Origin: Nannocystis pusilla | GTDB lineage: Bacteria; Myxococcota_A; Polyangia; Nannocystales; Nannocystaceae | Length of the DNA: 64,000 nt | Direction: 5' to 3' | Assembly (NCBI RefSeq): GCF_026626665.1 | Contig: NZ_JAPNKE010000002.1 | Span: 1,737,204-1,801,203 of the forward strand | Shown: positions 17,548 to 26,314 of the stretch, piece after piece | How positions within the stretch are numbered: the first letter of the stretch is position 1 | Layout of the letters: the number at the start of each line of letters is the position of its first letter | Translations under genes and position numbers: made by a program | Notes under the pieces: model-generated | What the model was told of the DNA's origin: nothing | The model's database searches: none | Seen by the model: the letters and a program-made list of their open reading frames with translations, nothing else

Positions 17548-18158
17548 ATGGACACGCGCACCCTGAAGATCTCCCGGCCTTGCCCCATCGACCTCGAAGC
17601 CGACCGCAGCGGGCGCCAATTCTTTGTGGTCACTGTCAGAAGGACGTTCACGTCCTCGCCAACTGGCCCCGCGCCGAGGCCGAGGCGTTCTTGGCGGCCA
17701 ATCGCGGCAATTCGGTGTGCGTGTCCCTGCGGCGCGACGCCGAGGGCGAACTGCAATACGCCGACTCGCCGGCGCGCGCACCCGCGCCCGCGCTGGTCCC
17801 CGTGACGCGCCTGCGCCGGCGCTGGCTGCCGGAGGCGGTCGCGGCGGCCGGGGTGGCCGCGGCCCTCAGCGCCTGCACACCGCATGGGCCGGTGAAGGGC
17901 TCCGAGAAGCTGGCGAGCGACGACGAGGTCCTGCTGCAGTCGATCGCGGGCGGGGTCAACGTGCCCACGAACTTCGAGCCTCCGCTGCGGCCGGTGCTCG
18001 AGGGCGAGCTGGCCCCGACGCCGCAGATCGAGCGCGGCGAGAAGCCCGCAGAACCGCCGCCGCCGGCTCGCAGCCGACTCGCGCCGAAGCAGGCGCCGGA
18101 GCCGAAAGCGGCGAAGGTGCCCAAGCCGCAGGAGTTCGACGGCGGCATCGACCTGTGA
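17548..18158 (+). CDS. Zinc-ribbon-like membrane protein (frameshifted)
   Basis: Begins MDTRTLKISRPCPIDLEADR and, after inserting one base in the TTCTTTG run near 17625, continues FFCGHCQKDVHVLANWPRAE, AEAFLAANRGNSVCVSLRRD, AEGELQYADSP. This C...CGHC...C pattern is a small cysteine domain often seen at the N-terminus of myxobacterial and planctomycete membrane proteins. A hydrophobic segment (LPEAVAAAGVAAALSACT) and a Pro/Lys-rich tail ending in FDGGIDL follow. Function unknown. The similar layout of the gene at 13491 suggests a shared theme. Confidence 0.7.
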
Positions 18159-18267
18159 GCGACGCGTGACGCGAGCGGCCGGCCGCGTCAGGCTTCGTGC
18201 TCGCGTCCGGCCGAAGGTCCGCGTCGGCCGGCTTGCACTTCGCGCGGAACCGGCAACCCTCGGGAGC

Positions 18268-18939
18268 ATGTCCACCCGGATCTTGCTCATCCGTCACGGC
18301 GCCACCGTCCTGTCCGCCGAGGACCGCTTCGCCGGCTCGACCGACGTCGACCTGTCCGACGAGGGCCGGCGTCAGGCCCGGTGCCTCGGCGAGCGACTCG
18401 CCGATCAGGAGCTGGCCGCCGTGTACGCGAGCCCGCTGCGCCGCGCGTACGAGACCGCGACGCTGGTGGCCACGGCCTGTCGGCGCGAGCCGATCGCCGA
18501 CACGGGCCTGCGAGAGATCGACCACGGCCGCTGGGAGGGCCTCACGCGCGCGGAGGTCGAGGCGCGCTTCCCCGAGGAGTACGGCGCGTGGGAGGAGGAC
18601 CCGTACACCTTCGCGCCCGCGGGCGGCGAGCCGGGCCTCGCGGTGATGGCCCGCGCGCTGCCCGTCATCCGCCGGATCGTGCTGCAGCACGCCGGCCAGA
18701 CCGTGGCCGTCGTCTCGCACAAGGCGACCATCCGCCTGGTCCTGTCGAGCCTCCTCGGCATCGACGCCCGCGGCTACCGCGACCGCCTCGACCAGGCCCC
18801 CGCGTGCCTCAACATCCTCGAGTTCAAGGACGTCGTGCGCGCCCGCCTGATGCTCTACAACGACGTGTCGCACTACGCGGCCCAGCCCGCGCGACCCGGC
18901 GCCAAGCTGTCCAAGTGGTGGGACGCGTCGCGGGAGTGA
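18268..18939 (+). CDS. Histidine phosphatase (phosphoglycerate mutase-like)
   Basis: 223 residues. The phosphohistidine motif LLIRHGATVLSAEDRFAGST, the second arginine region YASPLRRAYETA, the catalytic acid in LREIDHGRWEGLT and the second histidine in VAVVSHKATIRLVL are all present. The family includes CobC-like alpha-ribazole phosphatases, broad phosphatases and cofactor-dependent mutases; the context does not decide. ATG 18268 starts directly at the conserved beta-strand. A perfect hairpin of the ACATGT family follows one base after the stop codon. Confidence 0.9.
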   Translation: MSTRILLIRHGATVLSAEDRFAGSTDVDLSDEGRRQARCLGERLADQELAAVYASPLRRAYETATLVATACRREPIADTGLREIDHGRWEGLTRAEVEARFPEEYGAWEEDPYTFAPAGGEPGLAVMARALPVIRRIVLQHAGQTVAVVSHKATIRLVLSSLLGIDARGYRDRLDQAPACLNILEFKDVVRARLMLYNDVSHYAAQPARPGAKLSKWWDASRE

Positions 18940-18940
18940 C

Positions 18941-18974
18941 CGATGGGACATGTTTGATAGAACATGTCCCATCG
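18941..18974. repeat. ACATGT-family hairpin, perfect 14-bp stem
   Basis: Arms CGATGGGACATGTT and AACATGTCCCATCG are exact complements around TGATAG. It lies one base after the stop of the histidine phosphatase. The terminal TT/AA pair is a compensatory variant of the usual TC/GA. It has no T-tract, so if it terminates transcription it is not a classical intrinsic terminator. Confidence 0.92.
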
Positions 18975-19272
18975 TGAGTGTTCGATTCGCCTCCGCGGCA
19001 GTCGCGACCACATCGCCGACAATTGCGAGAAGAGTAGGACCGTGCCGCGGAGATCACGGTCCCCCGGTCATCTCGCGGGTCGCTTTGGATCACGCCGGCC
19101 GTGTGTCGTGAACGACATCGCCCGGCCGCGGCAGCCCGTGACGTCGCGTCGCTCGTCACACGCCGCGTGAACGCCCCGATCATCACGCGCTAGCTTTCTC
19201 GGTCGACGCGGTAAGCCGACGCCGGACCACGCTCGAACGTGCGTCCGGGGCTCCGCTTCACCAGGAGGCCAG
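18975..19272. other. Intergenic region upstream of the gamma-glutamyltransferase gene
   Basis: Nearly 300 bp, less GC-rich in its first 80 bp. No coding frame looks real. It must contain the ggt promoter; I cannot place -35/-10 boxes with confidence. Confidence 0.45.
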
Positions 19273-21225
19273 ATGTCGATGCGACAACGAGGGACGATGT
19301 CATGGTGCGCGCGGGCGTGGCTGGGCGCGGTCTGCATGGGTCAGGTGGCGTGTCTGGAAGCGGCAGAGGTCGCGGCGTCCGGGGACGACGAGCTCGAGTT
19401 CCGCGCCTTGCCCGACGCCCGGCTACCCACGTCGGTGAATCAGAGCGGGCCCGGGCCCGCCTTTTTCGGCGGGGTCGTCACCACCACCGAGCCGCTGGCC
19501 GCCAACGTCGGCCGCGACATCCTCGCCCAGGGGGGCAACGCCGTCGACGCCGCCGTCGCGGTGCAGTTCATGCTCAACGTCGTCGAGCCGCAGTCCTCGG
19601 GCATGGGCGGCGGCGGCTTCATGTTGATTCATTTCGCCGGGGCGCCGCCGGGGGAGACCGTCGTCATCGACTTCCGCGACGTCGCGCCGGCGAACGTGAC
19701 GATCGGGATGTTCGACACCTCGGTCTCGTCGGCGGTCAAGGGCTCGAGCGGCTACGCCGTCGGCGTGCCGGGCACGGTGAAGGGCATGCTGTACGCGCTC
19801 GAGCACTACGGCACCAAGACGCGCGCCGCAGTGCTGGCGCCGGCGATCGCGGCCGCCACCAACGGCTTCAACATCAGCTCGCGGCTGGCCGGCGACACCG
19901 GGTCGTCGCAGCTGCGCCTCGAGACGAGCACCAACTCGCTCAACAAGGGCTACTACGCCGAGGCGCGCGGGGTGTTCCGGCCCAACGGCAACAGCTTGTC
20001 GACCGGGACCCTGTTGCGGCAGCCCAGGCTGGCGACGACCCTGCAGGCCATCGTCGCGCGCGGCGCCACCGCCTTCTACAGCTGCGCCGATCCTTCGGGG
20101 ATCGCGGCCGCGATCGTCGAGACCCAGACCGCGACCCGCAGCGGCAACTCCGGGGACGCGGTCGCATGACCTGCTCCGACCTGGCGAACTATCAGCTCGG
20201 CGTCTTCGATCCGGACCTGGCCAACTCCGATCCCGTCCACGCCCCGGTCATCGGCAGCTATCACGGCCATACCATCGTGACCGCGCCGCCGCCGTCGTCC
20301 GGCGTCTTTCTGGTGCAGATGCTCGACCTGCTCGAGCGGCTCGAGGCGCGCTGGGGCTTCTCGATCGGCGCCGGCAACTACGAGTTCGGCGAGGTGGGGA
20401 CCCTCAACGTCATGCAGGAGGTGATGCGCGCCGCCTTCGCCGACCGCGCGCGCTGGCTCGGCGATCCCGACTTCTTCCCGGTGCCCGTCGCCGGTCTGCT
20501 CGCGCCCAGCTACATCCAGACGCGCGCTGGCCTTATCACGCCCGGCCAGCGACGCTCGAGCTTCTCCGCCGGCAGCCCGCCGACCTTGGCGGCCGCGCAG
20601 CAGAAGCCGGCGAGTACGAAGGAGACCCAGGAGCACGAGGGCGTCGACACCACGCACTTCACGGTCATCGACGAGGCCGGCAACGTCGTCAGCGTCACCA
20701 GCACGATCAGCGACCTGTGGGGCACCGGCCTGATGGTCCGCGGCCGCGGGTTCATGCTGAACAATCAGCTGCCCAACTTCAACGACGACCCCCAGGGCAC
20801 CGCGGCGAACCCCGCCGCCAACGACGTCGAGGGCGGCAAGAGCCCGCGCACGACGATCGCGCCGACCCTGGTGTTCCTCGGCGACGAGCTGGTGGCGGGC
20901 TACGGCTCGCCCGGCGGCACCGGGATCATCAACGCCATCCTGCAGGTGACGCTGAACCTCGTCGACCACGACCTCACCCTGAGCACCGCGGTGCAGCGGC
21001 CGCGGATCTCGCTCGACAGCGGCAGCAGCTCGGCGAGACACGGAGATCGAGTCGGGCTTCAGCGCGTCGGTGCGCTCGAGCTTGCAGAACATGGGCTACG
21101 ACTTCGACTCGACGAGCTCGATCGGGGCGGTGCAGGCCATCGTCACCTACCCGGGCGGCGGTCAGCAGTACGGGGCCGCCGATTCGCGCCGGATCGGCGG
21201 CGTCAGCGGCCTCGACCAGCACTGA
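19273..21225 (+). CDS. ggt: Gamma-glutamyltransferase (two frameshifts)
   Basis: Strong ribosome site AGGAGG five bases before ATG, then a signal-peptide-like N-terminus. Family motifs run in order: TTEPLAANVGRDILAQGGNA, VDAAVAVQFMLNVVEPQSSG, MGGGGFMLIHF, then, after a shift near 20157, DLANYQLGVFDP, the autoprocessing/catalytic threonine in EGVDTTHFTVIDEAGNVVS, GSPGGTGIINAILQV, and, after a second shift near 21035, ESGFSASVRSSLQNMGYDFD to a stop at 21225. The enzyme hydrolyses or transfers gamma-glutamyl groups from glutathione in the periplasm or medium. Both shifts fit sequencing indels. Confidence 0.88.
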
Positions 21226-21457
21226 CGGGCGAGCGCGCGGCGGCGCGGCAGGGTTCGCGCCGCCGTTCGCCTCGGCCCCCGAGGCCCTGACGGGGCTGCT
21301 CCACGAACTGGCGTGAGCGCTGCGGGGCTCGCGGCGCGGGCGCGGTCGACGAGGGTTTGTCGGCCGTCGACGGAACTCGGGCGACTCCTGCGCCGCCATC
21401 CGGTCGCTACATTGTCGATTTGCCCAGAGCTCGCTCGCCCGCCCAAGGCGGAAAGAG

Positions 21458-21916
21458 TTATTGCCGCATCGATGCTGCTTCGCTCGAAAGTAGAGGCTCG
21501 GCTTCGGGTTTACGGCTCACCAGACACGCGACGCGGTCGATTCGATCAGCGAACTCGAGTGCCGCACGAGCGTCGGCATCGCCCCCCGTCACCGTACGAA
21601 CAATTTCACCGCCGTTACCTCGAATAACAAGTTTCGCCCTCCTCGTCGCGCTGTAGATAAGAACTAGGACAACTACTGCGAGAGCGCCGAGCTGAAACTT
21701 GTCGGCATAAGCCGCCACAACCAGCGCAACCACGGCTAGGATCAGCAAGCTCGGCTCATCACGCTTGACGACTTCAGTCCCGCTGAGACAGTGTAGCAAG
21801 AGGGAAGTTGAGGTCCCTGTCGTGCGGTCGCCGAAGATAACTCGATGGCTGGTGAGCGTGACCGCGTTCCACGTGCAGAGTTCGTGCTCATTCGGGAAGT
21901 ACTTTCGTTGAATCAT
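21458..21916 (-). CDS. Hypothetical membrane protein, possibly PH-like, in a lower-GC patch
   Basis: 152 residues starting MIQRKYFPNEHELCTWNAVT. The N-terminal ~60 residues (LTSHRVIFGDRTTG, SLLLHCLSGTEVVKRDE) resemble the start of bacterial PH-like domains, where a short strand series precedes a membrane segment. Two hydrophobic helices follow (LLILAVVALVVAAYA, LGALAVVVLVLIYSA), then a soluble tail (LVIRGNGGEIVRTVTGG). Base composition is clearly lower in GC than the surroundings and codons are less biased, which suggests transfer. No ribosome site is obvious. Confidence 0.6.
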   Translation of the reverse strand: MIQRKYFPNEHELCTWNAVTLTSHRVIFGDRTTGTSTSLLLHCLSGTEVVKRDEPSLLILAVVALVVAAYADKFQLGALAVVVLVLIYSATRRAKLVIRGNGGEIVRTVTGGDADARAALEFADRIDRVACLVSRKPEAEPLLSSEAASMRQ

Positions 21917-21975
21917 GATGGGTTGACAGCCCGACAGGCTACTCCTTGGGAGGAAGTGAGAGCGAGACCACTTTG

Positions 21976-22278
21976 TCAGCAGGATGGCAAAGTGCCGAGG
22001 TTGTCGCTCGTGGTGTGGTTGGGGTCGGTCGTGATGTACCGACCGTCGCGGGTCAGTTCGACCTTGGCGTTACTTGGCCAACGATTGACGCCATACTCGT
22101 CCGTGTAGACCAAGGACGTATTGACGTTGTAGCCCCGGCGGATCCACGCGACCACGTCTTCGCGCTTGTACAGCATGACGTCGAGCACATGCTTGCCGTC
22201 GTCACTCACCCGGCCAGCGGTGACGAATTCGATGACTCCGCCGTGCTTACGGGATTTGCTGATCAGGTACTGAGTCAT
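21976..22278 (-). CDS. DUF3892-family protein
   Basis: 100 residues, MTQYLISKSRKHGGVIEFVT to DNLGTLPSC. The pattern I...V....gg.I..V, a central lysine/arginine block (KREDVVAWIRRGYNVNT), then VELTRDGRYITTDPNHTTSD with DNLxxLP at the end is that of DUF3892, a small domain of unknown role. It sits 59 bp upstream of the membrane protein gene on the same strand and shares its lower GC, so the pair may be an operon acquired together. Confidence 0.75.
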   Translation of the reverse strand: MTQYLISKSRKHGGVIEFVTAGRVSDDGKHVLDVMLYKREDVVAWIRRGYNVNTSLVYTDEYGVNRWPSNAKVELTRDGRYITTDPNHTTSDNLGTLPSC

Positions 22279-22427
22279 GATGGACTGGACAGGTAGTGCC
22301 GCGAGCTGGCCAATCCGGTAATAAAAAAGAACAGTTCGGCGAATACGAAGGCGATTGCGAGTGACGTTGCGCGACTTGCGAGCTCGGCGGGAGTGGAACC
22401 GATGCGCTCGCTGTTGCGGTCCCGCTT

Positions 22428-23015
22428 TCACGTCTCGTCGGTGGGCGCGAGGGCTCCGAGCGCCGCGCGGGTCGCCGCGAGCGCGCTCATGCCCTCGCCG
22501 TGCTCCGCCCACCACATCAGCGCGGCGAACGTCGCCGCCACCAGGGTGCGCGCGACCAGCGTGGGCGGCGTATCACCCGACGGCGTGCGGCCTGCCATCG
22601 TCGTCGCGATCAGCGCCTCGATCTCTCGCAGCGGCGGGTGGTCGAGCAGCGCCGGCGCGGCCGCCAGCAGTCGCAGGCGCTTGCGCGCCAGCTCGGCCGC
22701 CTCGGGGTCGTCCAGCCGGCGCAGGAACGGCTCCGCGAACTCGCGGAGCACTCCGGCGACCCGCAGGTCGGCGCGGGCCAGGGTGGCGGCCCGCTGGCGC
22801 ACGAGGTCGCGCACCTCGTCGAGGCCGTCCCACACCAGGTCCGACTTCGACGGAAACAGCCGGAAGAGGGTCCGACGGCTCACCGACGCCGCCTCGGCGA
22901 TCTCGCCCATCGTCACCCGGTCGAACCCGTGGCGCTCGAACAGGCCCAGCGCGACGCGGGCGATCTGGCGCGGGTCCGCCTCCTGAGGTCGGCCTCGCTT
23001 CGTCGCAGGTTGCAT
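22428..23015 (-). CDS. TetR-family transcriptional regulator
   Basis: The N-terminal HTH (ARVALGLFERHGFDRVTMGE, IAEAASVSRRTLFRLFPSKS) is a textbook TetR DNA-binding domain. The all-helical C-terminal ~130 residues would bind a ligand. ATG 23015 (MQPATKRGRPQ) is preferred over 23033 because an inverted repeat at 23018-23032 would otherwise lie inside the coding region. The gene is divergent from the P450 at 23088 and very probably represses it. Confidence 0.88.
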   Translation of the reverse strand: MQPATKRGRPQEADPRQIARVALGLFERHGFDRVTMGEIAEAASVSRRTLFRLFPSKSDLVWDGLDEVRDLVRQRAATLARADLRVAGVLREFAEPFLRRLDDPEAAELARKRLRLLAAAPALLDHPPLREIEALIATTMAGRTPSGDTPPTLVARTLVAATFAALMWWAEHGEGMSALAATRAALGALAPTDET

Positions 23016-23017
23016 TT

Positions 23018-23032
23018 TGGCACCCGATGCCA
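23018..23032. promoter_or_regulatory. Inverted repeat, putative TetR-family operator
   Basis: TGGCA-CCCGA-TGCCA, exact 5-bp arms, between the divergent TetR and P450 genes and beside the preferred tetR start. Placement suits autoregulation and P450 repression. Confidence 0.45.
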
Positions 23033-23087
23033 TAATTGAGATGGGAGCAGAAGAGGCGCCCCACGCGGCCTCGAAGGACGAACTAAC

Positions 23088-24344
23088 ATGAGGACTGCGT
23101 TCGAGTCATCGAAGCCCGTGCGGCTCGACGTCCGCCGCGAGATCGAGCGGCCGGAGGCGAAGGCCGACCCCTACGCCGCGTACGCCCGGCTGCGGAGGTT
23201 GGGGCCGGTGCTGCACTGGCGCACGTGGTTCCAGGACAGCCTCGTCATCACTCGCTACGACGACGTGATGAGCGTGCTGCGAGACCCGCGGGTCGCCAAC
23301 GATCGCCGCAACGTCGGCGACGGCGGCAAGGGGCCGCTCGAGCGCTGGTGGATGCCGAGCATCATGAAGTTGTTCCTCGGCAGCATGGTCATGAAGGACC
23401 CGCCGGACCATCGCCGCCTGCGCAACCTCGTGCAGAAGGCCTTCACCCCGGCCATGGTCGAGCGCCTGAACGGGCGCGTCGAGCAGATCACCGCCGAGCT
23501 GCTGGACGCCGCGGCGAACAAGCCGGTCTTCGATCTGATCGCCGACCTCGCGCTGCCGCTGCCGCTGACCGTCATCTCGGAGATGCTCGGCGTGCCCGAG
23601 CCCGAGCGGATGCGCTTCCGCGAGCTGATCGGCAAGGTCCTCGATCCGGAGGGCATGAACCTCGCCGGGTTCGTCTTCAACTACCGCAACATGATGCGGC
23701 TCAACCGGTTCCTCCGGCGCCTCGTGCAGCTGCGGCGCGAGCAGCCGGGCGACGACCTCGTGACGGCGCTCGTGCAGGCCGAGGAGGGCGGCGACCGGCT
23801 CGGCGAGGACGAGCTCATCTCGATGGTCTTCCTGCTGCTGTTCGCCGGCCACGAGACGACCGTGAACCTGATCGGCAACGGCGTGCTGGCGCTGCTGCAG
23901 CACCCCGAGCAGCTCCGGCTGCTGCGCGAGCGCCCCGAGCGGATCGACGGCGCGATCGAGGAGCTGCTGCGCTTCACCAACCCGGTCGGCACGGTGTCGC
24001 CGCGGTTCGTCCGCGAGGACCTCGAGATCGCGGGCGTCCGGATCCCGCGGGGCACCACGCTCACGCTGCTGCTCGCCTCGGCGAACCTCGACGAGGCGGC
24101 CTTCGCCGACGCCGGCCGGCTCGACATCACCCGCGAGCCGAACCGCCACGTCGCGTTCGGCTTCGGCGCCCACTACTGCCTCGGCGCGCCGCTCGCCCGC
24201 GTGGAGGCGCGCGTGGCCATCCCCGCGCTGCTGCGGCGCTTCCCGGGCCTGCGCCTCGCGGTCCCGGCCGACCAGATCCGCTGGCGCGCCAACATGGGGC
24301 TGCGCGGGCTCCAGTCGCTGCCGCTGTCCGTCGCGGGCGCGTAG
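23088..24344 (+). CDS. Cytochrome P450 (bacterial class I, CYP107-like)
   Basis: 418 residues, the typical length of soluble bacterial P450s. I-helix FAGHETTVNLIGNG, K-helix EELLRFTNP and heme loop FGFGAHYCLGAPLAR (FGxGxHxCLG) are intact, as is the F-G region LPLPLTVISEMLGVPEPERM. AAGGA lies at proper spacing before ATG. The substrate is unknown. The adjacent divergent TetR gene suggests induction by a small molecule. Distinct from the P450 at 15880, whose heme loop is of the FGGGxRRCLG type. Confidence 0.94.
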   Translation: MRTAFESSKPVRLDVRREIERPEAKADPYAAYARLRRLGPVLHWRTWFQDSLVITRYDDVMSVLRDPRVANDRRNVGDGGKGPLERWWMPSIMKLFLGSMVMKDPPDHRRLRNLVQKAFTPAMVERLNGRVEQITAELLDAAANKPVFDLIADLALPLPLTVISEMLGVPEPERMRFRELIGKVLDPEGMNLAGFVFNYRNMMRLNRFLRRLVQLRREQPGDDLVTALVQAEEGGDRLGEDELISMVFLLLFAGHETTVNLIGNGVLALLQHPEQLRLLRERPERIDGAIEELLRFTNPVGTVSPRFVREDLEIAGVRIPRGTTLTLLLASANLDEAAFADAGRLDITREPNRHVAFGFGAHYCLGAPLARVEARVAIPALLRRFPGLRLAVPADQIRWRANMGLRGLQSLPLSVAGA

Positions 24345-24355
24345 ACGTTAAGCAG

Positions 24356-24386
24356 CGCGGGCCGAGCCCTTCGAGCCCGGCCCGCG
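24356..24386. terminator. GC-rich hairpin between convergent genes
   Basis: Arms CGCGGGCC (24356-24363) and GGCCCGCG (24379-24386) are exact complements. The hairpin lies between the P450 and the convergent outer-membrane protein gene; there is no T-tract. Could terminate both, and is unrelated in sequence to the ACATGT family. Confidence 0.45.
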
Positions 24387-24420
24387 AGGCGAGCGTCAGG
24401 GGGCGCAGGGGGCGCAGCCG

Positions 24421-26243
24421 TTACCAGCGCGCCTGCGCGAGCAGGAAGAAGCCGAGGCGGTTGGTGACGTTCGGGTCCTCGAACACGCGGATCCGGCCCG
24501 ACTCGTTGCTCGCCTTGACGAACTTCGTGCGGTTGTTGTCGAGCGTGTAGCGGAGCTCGGACACGACCACGAAGAACGGCGCGATGTCCCACTTCAGCGT
24601 CAGCTTGCCCGACAGGATGTCGAACGGGTTCTCGCCGGCGGGGAGGACCTCCTGGTCCCAGTACTCGCGGTAGACGTTGGTCGTGTCGCCGACCTTGATC
24701 GACGCCGGGGACTTGTAGGCCAGCACCGCGCCGGGCGTCAGCTTCGAGCGCTCGAAGTAGTAGTCGAAGCCGAGCGAGCCCCACAGCTCCGGGGAGACCT
24801 TCGCCTCGTGGGGGAACGTCTGGTACGGGAACACGCCCGGGATCGAGAGGACCACGAAGGCCAGGTCCCGGTAGATGGCGTTGGCGAACAGGCGCAGCTT
24901 CTTGATGCGCAGCTTGCCGAGGAACGCGGCCGCCTTGGCCGGCTGGATCCGCGTGGTGTCGGGCTCCTCGAACTTCTGCAGCGTCTGGCCGACCGTGGTG
25001 AACTCGACCGCGGCCGAGCCGGCGATGCGGTTGTCGTAGATCTGGTTCTGCGTCAGCAGGAAGCTGGCGTCGGGGCTGTAGCGGAACAGCGGAAGTCGAT
25101 CGAGGTGCCGATCGGGACGCCCCAGTGGGCGGTGAGGCGGGTCGAGCCGCCGAAGGTCTGGACCGTCTTGCCGCCGATCCGCGAGTTCGGCGAGAACATC
25201 GGGAACGCGCCCGACTGGTAGTAGCCGCCGTTGACCTCCCAGGCGAGCCAGGGGGTGAAGCCGATGCCGAAGCCGGCCAGCGCCGAGTAGTAGGTCTGCG
25301 GCTCGTTGATCTTCTCGTTGAGCAGGCGCGCCGACTTGGCGCCGAGGAACACGTAGCTGTCCTTGCCGGTGCCGACGTTCCAGTCGTAGCGCAGGCGGAG
25401 GCCCGGCGTCTGACCGGTGTTGTTGGGGAACATGCGCTCGCCGCCCCACGTGACCGCGTACGTGTACTCGAGCAGGAACCGCTGCGAGTCCACCGGGAAC
25501 ATCGTCAGCGAGATGTTATCGCCGGTGTAGTCGTTGCGCTTCGTGTAGAAGTTGAGCTTGCCGTACGAGCCGTCGTCGCTGAGCGTCGTGTAGTTCTGGA
25601 ACGTCTTGCCGTCGTGCCACTGCTCGATCTCGGTGACGAACGCCGCCTCCGCGTCCATCCGCTTGAAGAACGTCGGCATGCGCTTGTAGACAACGAGCTG
25701 CGTCTCCGTCTCGAAGCCGCGCTTCTCCTGCTCGATGGCGTCGTAGAACAGGCGGTCGGCCGCCAGCTTGAAGCCGGCCGAGGGCGAGCGGTCCTTGGCG
25801 CCGGCGAGCAGGTTGTCGTCGGAGATGGCGAACGTGATGCGCGTCGCCATCGCGTTGCCGGCGGTCCACTGGTTGTAGCCGGTCGACGGCATGGCCCGCT
25901 GGTCGTCGATCGTGCGCCGCTGCTCCTGGATCGACAGGCGCTTCTCGGCGCGGTCGACCCGCGTGCGCAGGGCCCGGAGCTCCTTCTGCAGCGCCTCGAC
26001 GTCGACGGCCGGCGTGCTGGTCGGCGCGGCGGGGCCTTCGAGACCGGTGACGTCCGGCTCCACCGGCGGCGGCGCGGCCGAGGGGGCCGGCGGCTGCAGC
26101 GTGGGCGACTGCGTCGCGGTGGGCGGCGGTTGGCTCGAGCCCGGCGGCGGACTTTCGGTGCCGGTGCTGGGCTGGAGCGCGAGGGCGAGGCCGGGCGCGA
26201 GCCAGGCGACGGCGAGGACGGCGGCGGGAAGGGGCCACTGCAT
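24421..26243 (-). CDS. Outer-membrane beta-barrel protein with N-terminal coiled coil (frameshifted)
   Basis: Signal peptide MQWPLPAAVLAVAWLAPGLA, a Pro/Ser/Thr-rich linker, a short coiled coil (VDVEALQKELRALRTRVDRA), then a ~480-residue segment of alternating amphipathic strands rich in Y, F, W and N (QLVVYKRMPTFFKRMDAEAA, YGKLNFYTKRNDYTGDNISL), ending LGFFLLAQARW with a terminal aromatic residue. The coiled coil plus barrel recalls phosphate- or substrate-specific porins of the OprP/DcaP kind. The frame changes near 25095, after GTSIDF. It is the last gene after the two-domain OB-like lipoprotein (71 bp). Substrate unknown. Confidence 0.75.
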
Positions 26244-26314
26244 GGGGTACGTGGTCGCTCTCGGCAACGGGGCCAGGGCTGCGGGCTACGGCGGGCAGGC
26301 GGGCGAGGGGAGAC

